Part shown: positions 16,266 to 23,185 of the stretch, one piece after another | Layout of the letters: each line of letters begins with the position of its first letter | Position numbering within the stretch: position 1 is the first letter of the stretch | From: Microbacterium sp. MAH-37 | GTDB lineage: Bacteria; Actinomycetota; Actinomycetes; Actinomycetales; Microbacteriaceae | DNA: 64,000 nt | Direction: 5' to 3' | Assembly (NCBI RefSeq): GCF_009758255.1 | Contig: NZ_WSEN01000002.1 | Location: forward strand, 122,605 to 186,604 | Translations under genes and position numbers: made by a program | The notes under the pieces: generated by a model | What the model was told of the DNA's origin: nothing | What the model saw: the letters and a program-made list of their open reading frames with translations, nothing else | Databases searched by the model: none

Positions 16266-16300
16266 GCTGCCGGGGCAGGGCATCGCCCCGCCCCGGCAGC
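16266..16300 (+). terminator. malE-malF intergenic hairpin
   Basis: Arms GCTGCCGGGGC and GCCCCGGCAGC are perfect complements with a 13-base loop that can pair further. There is no T-tract, so it is more likely an attenuator or mRNA-stabilising stem than a full stop. Confidence 0.6.
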
Positions 16301-16320
16301 CGTGCACGACGGGGTGAGGG

Positions 16321-17940
16321 ATGAGCCAGACCACGACTGAGCAGGAGACGCCGCAGGCGCCTCCCACGAAGAAGCAGCGCCAGGCCGCGCGGATCGCCGA
16401 AGCGGCATCCGGCAGCATCCGGTGGATGCTGCTGAAGATCCTGCTGCTGGCGATCGTCGACGCGATCGCGCTCTATGCGGCGTTCGTCCTGGTCTCGCAC
16501 CGGGAATGGCTGGTGCTCGGCGTCGTGGTCGTCGTCGCGGCGCTGGTCAACTGGATCTACTTCAGCCACAAGCGCATCGCGGCGAAGTACCTCACGCCCG
16601 GGGTGATCTTCCTCGTCCTGTTCCAGGTGTTCACGCTGCTGTACACCGGGTACATCGGCTTCACCAACTACGGCACCGGGCACAACGGCAGCAAGGACCA
16701 GGCGATCTCGTCGCTGATGGCCTCCGCCCAGGAGCGCGTCGAGGACTCGCCCACCTACCCGGTCACCGTCGTCGAGCGACTCGGTACGCTCGGCCTGCTG
16801 GTCACCGATCCCGAGGACGGCGAGGCGAGCGTCGGCACGAACGAGCAGCCGCTGCAGGATGCTCCTGACGCGACCGTCGAGGGCGGCAAGGCCGTCGCGG
16901 TCGACGGCTGGACCACACTCTCCTTCGCCCAGGTCATCTCCCGCTCGAGCGAGATCGAGAAGCTCTCGGTGCCGTTCAGCGAGGATCCCAACGACGGCGC
17001 GATCCGCACGCCGGACGGCCAGAACGGCTACCTCTACGTCTCCACGCTGGTCTACGACGCAGACGCCGACACCATGACCGACACGCGCACCGGTGCGGTC
17101 TACAGCGACACCGGCGTCGGCGCGTTCACGGCCGAGGACGGCGACCAGTTGATGCCCGGCTGGCAGATCACCGTCGGCTTCGACAACTTCGTCCGGGCGA
17201 TCACGGATGCCTCGATCCGCGGGCCGCTGATCTCGGTGACGATCTGGACGTTCGTGTTCGCCCTCATCTCCGTCGCATCCACGTTCTTCCTCGGCCTGCT
17301 GCTGGCACTGGTGTTCAACAACACCCGGATGCGCTTCCGCAACGGCTACCGCATCCTGCTGATCCTGCCCTACGCCTTCCCGGCCTTCCTGTCGGCGCTG
17401 GTGTGGGCGGGCATGATGAACGAGAGCTTCGGCTTCATCAACCAGGTGATCTTCGGCGGGGCGTCCATCCCGTGGCTCACCGACCCGACGCTCGCGAAGG
17501 TGTCGGTGCTGATCGTGAACCTGTGGCTCGGCTTCCCCTACATGTTCCTGGTCTGCATGGGTGCCCTGCAGGGCATCCCGGATGACGTGAACGAGGCCGC
17601 CGCGATGGACGGCGCGAATCCGTGGCAGATCTTCCGGCGCATCAAGCTGCCGCTGCTGCTGGTCACTGTGGCGCCCCTGCTGATCTCGTCGTTCGCGTTC
17701 AACTTCAACAACTTCAACCTGATCTACATGCTCACGGGCGGCGGTCCGCGCTTCACGGACGTGTCGATCCCGGTCGGGCACACCGACATCCTGATCTCGA
17801 TGGTCTACAAGGTGGCCTTCACCGGGCAGACCCGCGACTACGGTCTGGCGTCGGCGTTCACCATCCTGATCTTCATCGTCGTCGCGGTGATCTCGATCGT
17901 GAGCTTCCGCAAGACCAAGGCCCTCGAGGAGCTGAACTGA
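16321..17940 (+). CDS. malF: Sugar ABC transporter permease, MalF type
   Basis: 539 aa. Two early membrane segments (about 36-80), a third near residues 100-118, a large extracytoplasmic loop of roughly 150 residues, then five further membrane segments. The cytoplasmic EAA loop is NEAAAMDGANPWQIFRRIKL, which docks to the ATPase. The long loop marks it as MalF rather than a short general permease. A basic, Gln-rich N-terminal stretch precedes the first segment. malG follows after one base. Confidence 0.88.
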   Translation: MSQTTTEQETPQAPPTKKQRQAARIAEAASGSIRWMLLKILLLAIVDAIALYAAFVLVSHREWLVLGVVVVVAALVNWIYFSHKRIAAKYLTPGVIFLVLFQVFTLLYTGYIGFTNYGTGHNGSKDQAISSLMASAQERVEDSPTYPVTVVERLGTLGLLVTDPEDGEASVGTNEQPLQDAPDATVEGGKAVAVDGWTTLSFAQVISRSSEIEKLSVPFSEDPNDGAIRTPDGQNGYLYVSTLVYDADADTMTDTRTGAVYSDTGVGAFTAEDGDQLMPGWQITVGFDNFVRAITDASIRGPLISVTIWTFVFALISVASTFFLGLLLALVFNNTRMRFRNGYRILLILPYAFPAFLSALVWAGMMNESFGFINQVIFGGASIPWLTDPTLAKVSVLIVNLWLGFPYMFLVCMGALQGIPDDVNEAAAMDGANPWQIFRRIKLPLLLVTVAPLLISSFAFNFNNFNLIYMLTGGGPRFTDVSIPVGHTDILISMVYKVAFTGQTRDYGLASAFTILIFIVVAVISIVSFRKTKALEELN

Positions 17941-17941
17941 C

Positions 17942-18823
17942 ATGAGCACCGCAGTCTCGTCCCGCCGCTCCTTCGGCAAGTGGTTCGCCGACACCGGCTG
18001 GCGGCACGTCGTCGCCATCGTCGTGAGCGCGTTCGCGATCTTCCCGCTGCTCTACGTGCTCTCGGCATCGCTGAACCCGAAGGGCACGCTGACCGGTTCG
18101 AACCAGCTGTTCTCGGCGATCGGCTTCGAGAGCTACGTGCGCATCCTCACCGACCCGAAGAATCCGTACCCGATGTGGTTCTGGAACACGCTGGTGATCG
18201 CCACGGTCACCGGGTTCGTGACCGTCTTCCTCGGCGCGCTGGCCGCGTACGCGTTCTCGCGGATGCGGTTCAGCGGCCGCCGCGTGGGTCTCGTGACCAT
18301 CGTGGTGGTGCAGATGTTCCCGCAGCTGCTCGCCGTGGTGGCGATCTTCCTGCTGATGTCCACGCTCGGCGACTGGTTCCCGGCGATCGGGCTTAACACG
18401 CACACCGGCCTGATCCTCGTGTACCTCGGTGGCGCACTCGGGGTGAACACGTACCTGATGTACGGCTTCTTCAACACCCTGCCGATGGAGCTCGACGAAG
18501 CCGCCCGCATCGACGGCGCAGGCCATGCCCGGATCTTCTTCACGATGATCCTGCCGCTGGTCGCACCGATCCTGGCCGTCGTCGCACTGCTGTCGTTCAT
18601 CGGCACGGTGAACGAGTACGTGATCGCCAGCGTCATGCTGATCGACCCCGACAAGCAGACCCTGGTCGTGGGCCTGACCAAGCTGGTGTCGAATCCGCGT
18701 TACGCGGACTGGTCGGCGTTCTCGGCCGGTGCCGTGATGGCCGCGGTCCCCGTCATGGTTCTCTTCCTCTTCCTGCAGAAGTACATCGTCGGCGGTCTGA
18801 CCGCCGGCGCCACGAAGGGCTGA
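17942..18823 (+). CDS. malG: Sugar ABC transporter permease, MalG type
   Basis: 293 aa with six membrane segments and the EAA loop LDEAARIDGAGHARIFFTMI. The C-terminus ends KYIVGGLTAGATKG, close to MalG consensus. It starts one base after the malF stop, so it is translated from the same mRNA. No ATP-binding subunit or glycosidase gene follows; as in many actinobacteria a shared MsiK-like ATPase encoded elsewhere is expected. The next gene has its own promoter. Confidence 0.88.
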   Translation: MSTAVSSRRSFGKWFADTGWRHVVAIVVSAFAIFPLLYVLSASLNPKGTLTGSNQLFSAIGFESYVRILTDPKNPYPMWFWNTLVIATVTGFVTVFLGALAAYAFSRMRFSGRRVGLVTIVVVQMFPQLLAVVAIFLLMSTLGDWFPAIGLNTHTGLILVYLGGALGVNTYLMYGFFNTLPMELDEAARIDGAGHARIFFTMILPLVAPILAVVALLSFIGTVNEYVIASVMLIDPDKQTLVVGLTKLVSNPRYADWSAFSAGAVMAAVPVMVLFLFLQKYIVGGLTAGATKG

Positions 18824-18834
18824 TTCCGCTGTCT

Positions 18835-18860
18835 TGCGTCACATGCTAGCTTGTGACGCA
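18835..18860. promoter_or_regulatory. PadR operator overlapping its own start codon
   Basis: TGCGTCACA (18835-18843) and TGTGACGCA (18852-18860) are perfect inverted arms around an 8-base centre containing GCTAGC; 24 of 26 positions are symmetric. The site covers the -10 hexamer TAGCTT (18847-18852), and its last A is the A of the ATG. Binding would block both transcription and the leaderless start. Confidence 0.75.
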
Positions 18861-19192
18861 TGACAGCCGACATCGGAGCGCAGATGCGCAAGGGCGTCGT
18901 CGAGTACTGCGTGCTCGGCCTGCTCTCGCGCGAGCCGATGTACGGCTGGCAGCTGTCCGAGGCGCTCACCGAGTCCGGGCTCATCGCGAGCATCGGCACC
19001 CTGTATCCGTTGCTCGCGCGCCTGCGCGACAACGGCTGGGTGTCGACGTTCGAGATGCCAGGCGAGTCCGGCCCGGTGCGCAAGTACTACCGGTTGACGG
19101 ATGCCGGGGTCGCGCAGCTCGCACAGTTCCGCACGCATTGGATGCCCTTCGCCCGCACCGTGACGGGCCTCGTCGGGGAGGACCGACCATGA
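18860..19192 (+). CDS. PadR family transcriptional regulator
   Basis: 110 aa. A winged helix with VEYCVLGLLSREPMYGWQLS, ASIGTLYPLLARLRDNGWV (recognition helix and wing) and RKYYRLTDAGVAQLAQF. PadR proteins are usually repressors that respond to small molecules and control a neighbouring membrane protein. The gene has a 26-bp palindrome over its own promoter, so autoregulation is likely. Its stop overlaps the ATG of the next gene (ATGA). Confidence 0.9.
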   Translation: MTADIGAQMRKGVVEYCVLGLLSREPMYGWQLSEALTESGLIASIGTLYPLLARLRDNGWVSTFEMPGESGPVRKYYRLTDAGVAQLAQFRTHWMPFARTVTGLVGEDRP

Positions 19193-19803
19193 CGACCGAC
19201 ACCGCCGACTACCTCGCCAGGCTCGACGCCGCGCTGCGCGACGTTCCGCACGGCATCGCCGCCGAGATCCGCGCCGGGATCGTGGAGGAGTTCGACGGGC
19301 TCGCGCCGGATGCCGCGGCCGCCCGCATCGCGCAGCTCGGCGACCCCGCCGAGATCGCACGGGAGGCGATGGATGCCGGTAGTGCGGAGCGCCCGAGCGC
19401 GACTGCCGCGCCGATCGCCCCGGCGAAACCCGCGGTGACATCGACGAAGGGATTCGCGATCATCGCGGCGCTGGCGCTGCTGTGCGGCGGGTTCGTCATC
19501 CCGGTCGTCGGGTGGTTCGGAGGGGTCGCGCTGGTGATCCTGAGTGGCCTGTGGCGCAGGTGGGAGAAGGTCGTGGCGATCTTGGGACCGCTGGCGCTGA
19601 TCGCGGTCCTCGGGCTCCTCGCCATGGTCTTCGCTGCTCTCGGGTCCGGGCAGGAGCAGCAGGGTGGCCCGATGAACCCGCTGGTGCCGACGCCTCTCGA
19701 CAGCTGGCACGCAACCTTCATCCTGGTGTTCCTCCTCGTCCCCGCATCGGGTCTCTGGCTGCTCTGGCGCCTGCGAGGCCGCACGGTGCCGCCGGCATCC
19801 TGA
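19189..19803 (+). CDS. HAAS/DUF1700-like membrane protein, PadR partner
   Basis: 204 aa. The N-terminal ~65 residues (YLARLDAALRDVPHGIAAEI, then EEFDG and ARIAQLGDPAEIAREA) form the helical HAAS-type domain found in partners of PadR regulators. A linker and four hydrophobic segments (about 86-125, 128-150, 173-196) follow. It is translationally coupled to the padR gene. By analogy with other PadR/HAAS pairs it may alter membrane or envelope stress signalling; this is inference. Confidence 0.7.
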   Translation: MTTDTADYLARLDAALRDVPHGIAAEIRAGIVEEFDGLAPDAAAARIAQLGDPAEIAREAMDAGSAERPSATAAPIAPAKPAVTSTKGFAIIAALALLCGGFVIPVVGWFGGVALVILSGLWRRWEKVVAILGPLALIAVLGLLAMVFAALGSGQEQQGGPMNPLVPTPLDSWHATFILVFLLVPASGLWLLWRLRGRTVPPAS

Positions 19804-19883
19804 GCTCGCGCTCCTCCGCTGTCCGCGCACACACGGGGTGTGTCTGACGCGCGGATGCCGCAGGCGCGGCGTACGGTGGCGGC

Positions 19884-20039
19884 ATGAGCGCTCGGGTGGG
19901 AGGGCGGAACAGGGCGATCGCCTGGGTCGCCGGATTCCTCTGCGCGTGCGTGGTCGCCGTGCTGCTGTGGTTCGCGCAGCCGGCCGGTCCCGCACTCCTG
20001 CAGCTCATCGGCGAGAGCCTGCGCAACTCGATGCCCTGA
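19884..20039 (+). CDS. 51-aa single-pass membrane protein
   Basis: A short frame from ATG to TGA encoding a basic N-terminus (MSARVGGRNR), one membrane helix (AIAWVAGFLCACVVAVLLWF) and a short exterior tail ending ESLRNSMP. TACGGT (19872-19877) ends six bases before the ATG, the same leaderless signature as its neighbours, which is the main support for a real gene. Topology, by the positive-inside rule, would place the N-terminus in the cytoplasm. Function unknown. Confidence 0.6.
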   Translation: MSARVGGRNRAIAWVAGFLCACVVAVLLWFAQPAGPALLQLIGESLRNSMP

Positions 20040-20116
20040 CACGTCGGCACGCCTCCTCTCGTCGCAGTCCGGCGCGCGCTAATCTCGCACAGAACCCACC
20101 GATGAGAGGCGGCACC

Positions 20117-21109
20117 ATGAGCGACCCCGAGGTTCCCCAGCCCGAGAAGCCCGGCGACGTCGACGACGTCGTGGACAGCGCCAAGGCCGGACTCGCCGAC
20201 GCCGAGGCCGCCGCTGCCGGCGCACCTGAGTCGAAGACCGGCGATGTGCCGGATGCCGCGGACGAGTCCGCCGCGACCGCCGACGAGACTGCTGCGGACG
20301 CCGCACCGGTCGACCCCGACGCCGCGGCCTTCGCCGAGGCGGAGAAGTCGTTCCCCGGCACCTTCACGACATCGGTCGACGACGTGGCCGACGACCACGA
20401 GCCTCCGACGAAGATCGAGTACTCCGCGACCGACGACGTCGCCACGGCGGCCTACGGCGCCTCGGCGACCGCTGCCGCAGCCGCTGCCGCCGAGACGCAG
20501 GTCGTCCCGGCCGAGCCGATCGTCGACGCGCCGCCGCCCCAGCCGCAGCCGATCTTCGTGCAGGCCCCCGAGCCTCCGCGTCCTCTGGGCAACCGCGGCA
20601 CGGCAGGCGCGATCGGCCTGCTCGCCGCGCTGTGCTTCGCGATCCTGCTGCTCGGTGTCACGCTCGCGATCGGCGCCGTAGGTGGCGATGTCACCGGCGA
20701 GAACGTCGGCGACAAGGCGCTCGCGCCGCTGACCACCTGGGCGTTCTGGACCCCGGTCGTCGTGTTCTTCATCGCGTTCTGGCTGCTCGGAGCGATCATC
20801 AACCGCGGGCGCTGGGGCCACTGGGTCATCTGGGGCCTGCTGGTCGGTGTCGCGGCCTGGGCCGGACACCTGCTCGGCCGGCTGTTCGAGGCGCCGTTCT
20901 GGACGCTCTCCGCCCAGCAGGGCGTCGACCTCGTGCAGGAGCAGCTGTTCGCCCCGCTCGCGATCGCTGCCTTCATCATCGGCCGCGAGCTCACCATCTG
21001 GTTCGGAGCCTGGGTGGCGCGAGCGGGCGCCCGCAAGACCCAGCTGAACATCGAGGCGCAGCGCGAGTACGAGCGCACCCTCGAGGCCGGCCCCAGCCTG
21101 TCGAGGTAA
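20117..21109 (+). CDS. Membrane protein with long acidic disordered N-terminus
   Basis: 330 aa; not recognised. Residues 1 to ~160 are low-complexity, rich in Ala, Asp, Glu and Pro (repeated ADE runs), and probably disordered in the cytoplasm. Four hydrophobic segments follow (about 168-192, 207-228, 239-258, 281-300), and the protein ends in a charged helix. GAGAGG lies seven bases before the ATG. A second membrane protein frame continues directly from its stop codon, suggesting a two-gene unit. Confidence 0.75.
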   Translation: MSDPEVPQPEKPGDVDDVVDSAKAGLADAEAAAAGAPESKTGDVPDAADESAATADETAADAAPVDPDAAAFAEAEKSFPGTFTTSVDDVADDHEPPTKIEYSATDDVATAAYGASATAAAAAAAETQVVPAEPIVDAPPPQPQPIFVQAPEPPRPLGNRGTAGAIGLLAALCFAILLLGVTLAIGAVGGDVTGENVGDKALAPLTTWAFWTPVVVFFIAFWLLGAIINRGRWGHWVIWGLLVGVAAWAGHLLGRLFEAPFWTLSAQQGVDLVQEQLFAPLAIAAFIIGRELTIWFGAWVARAGARKTQLNIEAQREYERTLEAGPSLSR

Positions 21110-21174
21110 TCACGTCCACGACGCCGTCAGACCCCCGCGACCCGCAGGCCGCGGGGGTCTCGGCCGTCCTGGCG

Positions 21175-21612
21175 GTGGTACTCACGACCGTCCTCTTCCT
21201 CGGGTTCGCGATCCTCGGCCTCGGGATGCTGAGCTACTTCACCGACTCCGACATCCTCGACGTACCCGCCCTCGGCCAGTACCCGGCAGTCGTGGGCATG
21301 ATCATCGCGATCGTCGTGTTCGTCACGACGCTGATCCCCGCGGTGCGCCCGCAGCGGCCCGCGTATCCCGCATCCGTCCTGGTCGCCCTGGCGACCGCCC
21401 TCGCACATCTCGCCGGGGTGTGGCTGGCGGCGCTGATCGGGGGAGCTGGCGTGACGGCGGCGACGGCGGCGGCCATGCAGCTGATGCTGGGTGGCTCGAC
21501 CGTCGTGATCGGCCTCGCGGCGCTCGTCGCCGCGTGGATCGGGATCGCCCTGCGCCGCACTCGTGCGCAGAAGCCGCAGTGGCCGTGGGAGGACCGGGCC
21601 GGAGACGAGTGA
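21175..21612 (+). CDS. Polytopic membrane protein, start uncertain
   Basis: 145 aa from the first standard start in frame (GTG 21175); not recognised. Four hydrophobic segments (FLGFAILGLGMLSYF, GMIIAIVVFVTTLIPAV, SVLVALATALAHLAGVWLAAL, VVIGLAALVAAWIGIAL) precede a short charged tail. The frame is open upstream and would give a natural-looking N-terminus TSTTPSDPRDPQAAG directly after the previous stop. No ATG, GTG or TTG lies there: the junction reads GTAA where GTGA would be the usual overlap. The annotated start may therefore be too late. Confidence 0.55.
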   Translation: MVLTTVLFLGFAILGLGMLSYFTDSDILDVPALGQYPAVVGMIIAIVVFVTTLIPAVRPQRPAYPASVLVALATALAHLAGVWLAALIGGAGVTAATAAAMQLMLGGSTVVIGLAALVAAWIGIALRRTRAQKPQWPWEDRAGDE

Positions 21613-21671
21613 GCGGGGCGGATTCCGCGCGGTTCCGCGCCTGCGCGGCATCCTCCGCTTACGCTTGACCC

Positions 21672-22319
21672 GTGGAGCGCTCGCTGGAGACGCAGGTGGA
21701 CCAGGCCGTGGAGGCCTGGCTGCGCTGGGTGCCGCGCTGGGAGCCGGCCACCCACCGCGGTCGCGTCGCGCCCTGCCGTCGCTGCCTCGGCTCGCCGGTG
21801 CTCTCCGCCGTCGGGATCGGCGGCAACGTGCCGCATGGGGTGCAGCACGGGCTGTCCACGCGCATCAAGACGATCGTGGATCGCTCGGTGGCCGAGTACA
21901 CCGCACGCAACCTTCCGATGCTGCAGCGCGAGCTCGATCAGCAGGCCGCCCGCAACAGGTCGCGCAGCTATCGACCGGGGGAGGATCTCGACCCGGAGTA
22001 CGACGGGATGCCGCTGGATCCCGACCCGGTGCCAGGGGCGCCGTTCCTTTTCACCGTCGCCGGGATGGCGGACGATGCCGCCGCCGATCTGCCCCCGCTC
22101 CCACCGCTGAGTGAGGATGCCAAGGCGGCGCTGCGCCAGGAGGTGGCACTGGCCGACGAGTACGCGAACATGGTCGGGCGCGAGATCTGCGGCATCCTGC
22201 TGCGGCACCGTCTTGCCGTGCAGGGCGCGATCTCGCAGTATGTCGAGCCGCAGATCGAGGCGATGCTCGCCGAGCTGAGCGAGGCACTGGACTCGCCGTT
22301 CGACCCCGACACGTTCTGA
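21672..22319 (+). CDS. Conserved hypothetical protein
   Basis: 215 aa; not recognised. The N-terminal part has a single CRRC pair (PCRRCLGSPVLSAVG), the middle has a charged, Asp/Pro-rich stretch, and the C-terminal third is helical (EDAKAALRQEVALADEYANM). It could be a small metal-binding or adaptor protein, but nothing decides this. There is no signal peptide or membrane segment. The GTG at 21672 is supported by TACGCT (21660-21665) six bases upstream. Confidence 0.7.
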   Translation: MERSLETQVDQAVEAWLRWVPRWEPATHRGRVAPCRRCLGSPVLSAVGIGGNVPHGVQHGLSTRIKTIVDRSVAEYTARNLPMLQRELDQQAARNRSRSYRPGEDLDPEYDGMPLDPDPVPGAPFLFTVAGMADDAAADLPPLPPLSEDAKAALRQEVALADEYANMVGREICGILLRHRLAVQGAISQYVEPQIEAMLAELSEALDSPFDPDTF

Positions 22320-22372
22320 CCCTCACGCTCTGGGAATCGCGCGGTGCGATTGTGCTGTCACCATCGCAGCGG

Positions 22373-22410
22373 CTATCGTTTTTCGATAGATATGCACTGT
22401 CTATCGATAG
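22373..22410. promoter_or_regulatory. Two CTATCG/CGATAG operator sites
   Basis: CTATCG-TTTTT-CGATAG (22373-22389) and CTATCGATAG (22401-22410) carry the same half-sites with different spacing, just before the DUF2975 start at 22418. They are good candidates for autoregulation by the XRE protein encoded two genes on. Confidence 0.6.
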
Positions 22411-22417
22411 GAACATC

Positions 22418-22894
22418 ATGCAGCCCCGTGCCACCTTCGCCCTGAAGGCATTGATCGTCGTCATGCTCGCGCTGCTGCTGGTCGCGCAGGTCTTCATGAT
22501 CCCGCGGATCGCCGCGAGCACGGCCGAGAGGAATCCCGACGTGGCCTTCCTCGAGGTTCCCGGGATCATCGGCGCCGTGCTGTTCCTCGTGCTGATCGAG
22601 ATCGTTCTGCTGTGCGTGTACCGCTTGCTCACCCTGGTGAGGGCCGACAGGATCTTCAGCTCGGACGCCTTCCGCTACGTCGACGTCATCGCCATCACGA
22701 TGCTGGTCTCCGCTCTGCTGATCGCGGTGAGCTACGGCGTCGTGTTCGCGGCCCGCGCGGCGAACCCCGGCATCACGATCCTCGCGCTGCTCGGGATCAC
22801 CGTCAGCATCGCGCTGACTCTCCTGGTGCGCGTCATGCGCGGACTGCTGCGCAAGGCGCTGCAGCTCGAGCAGGACCTGTCCGAGGTGGTCTGA
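22418..22894 (+). CDS. DUF2975 membrane protein
   Basis: 158 aa with four membrane segments (about 7-29, 47-68, 89-111, 116-138). The pattern LVRADRIFSSDAFRYVDVIA between segments 2 and 3 is typical of DUF2975. These proteins are regularly encoded with a YozG-like XRE regulator, as here, and the function is unknown. AGGAA precedes the ATG by five bases, and the ATG sits directly after the CTATCGATAG palindrome. The stop overlaps the regulator start (TGATG). Confidence 0.85.
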   Translation: MQPRATFALKALIVVMLALLLVAQVFMIPRIAASTAERNPDVAFLEVPGIIGAVLFLVLIEIVLLCVYRLLTLVRADRIFSSDAFRYVDVIAITMLVSALLIAVSYGVVFAARAANPGITILALLGITVSIALTLLVRVMRGLLRKALQLEQDLSEVV

Positions 22895-23109
22895 TGCCCA
22901 TCGTGATCGACATCGATGTCATGCTGGCCCGCCGCAAGATGAGCGTCCAGGACTTCGCCGACGCCATCGGCATCACGCCCGCCAACGTCGCGGTGCTGAA
23001 GAACGGGCGGGCGAAAGCGGTGCGGTTCACCACGCTCGACGCGATCTGCCGGGTGCTGGAGTGCCAGCCCGGCGACATCCTGCGCTGGGTGCCGGAGGGG
23101 GAGCGATGA
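22894..23109 (+). CDS. XRE/YozG-type helix-turn-helix regulator
   Basis: 71 aa, little more than the DNA-binding domain: MLARRKMSVQDFADAIGITP, then ANVAVLKNGRAKAVRFTTLD and CRVLECQPGDILRW. This is the Cro/C1-like fold of the YozG group that partners DUF2975 proteins. It overlaps the DUF2975 stop by one base. The likely target is the pair of CTATCG/CGATAG sites upstream of the operon. Confidence 0.88.
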   Translation: MPIVIDIDVMLARRKMSVQDFADAIGITPANVAVLKNGRAKAVRFTTLDAICRVLECQPGDILRWVPEGER

Positions 23110-23185
23110 CGAGTTGTCCACATGGATCCTCAGGGGCGGCGGCGAGGCCGCCAGCGTCCTGTCAGGTCGGCGACGGGGAGAAGCG

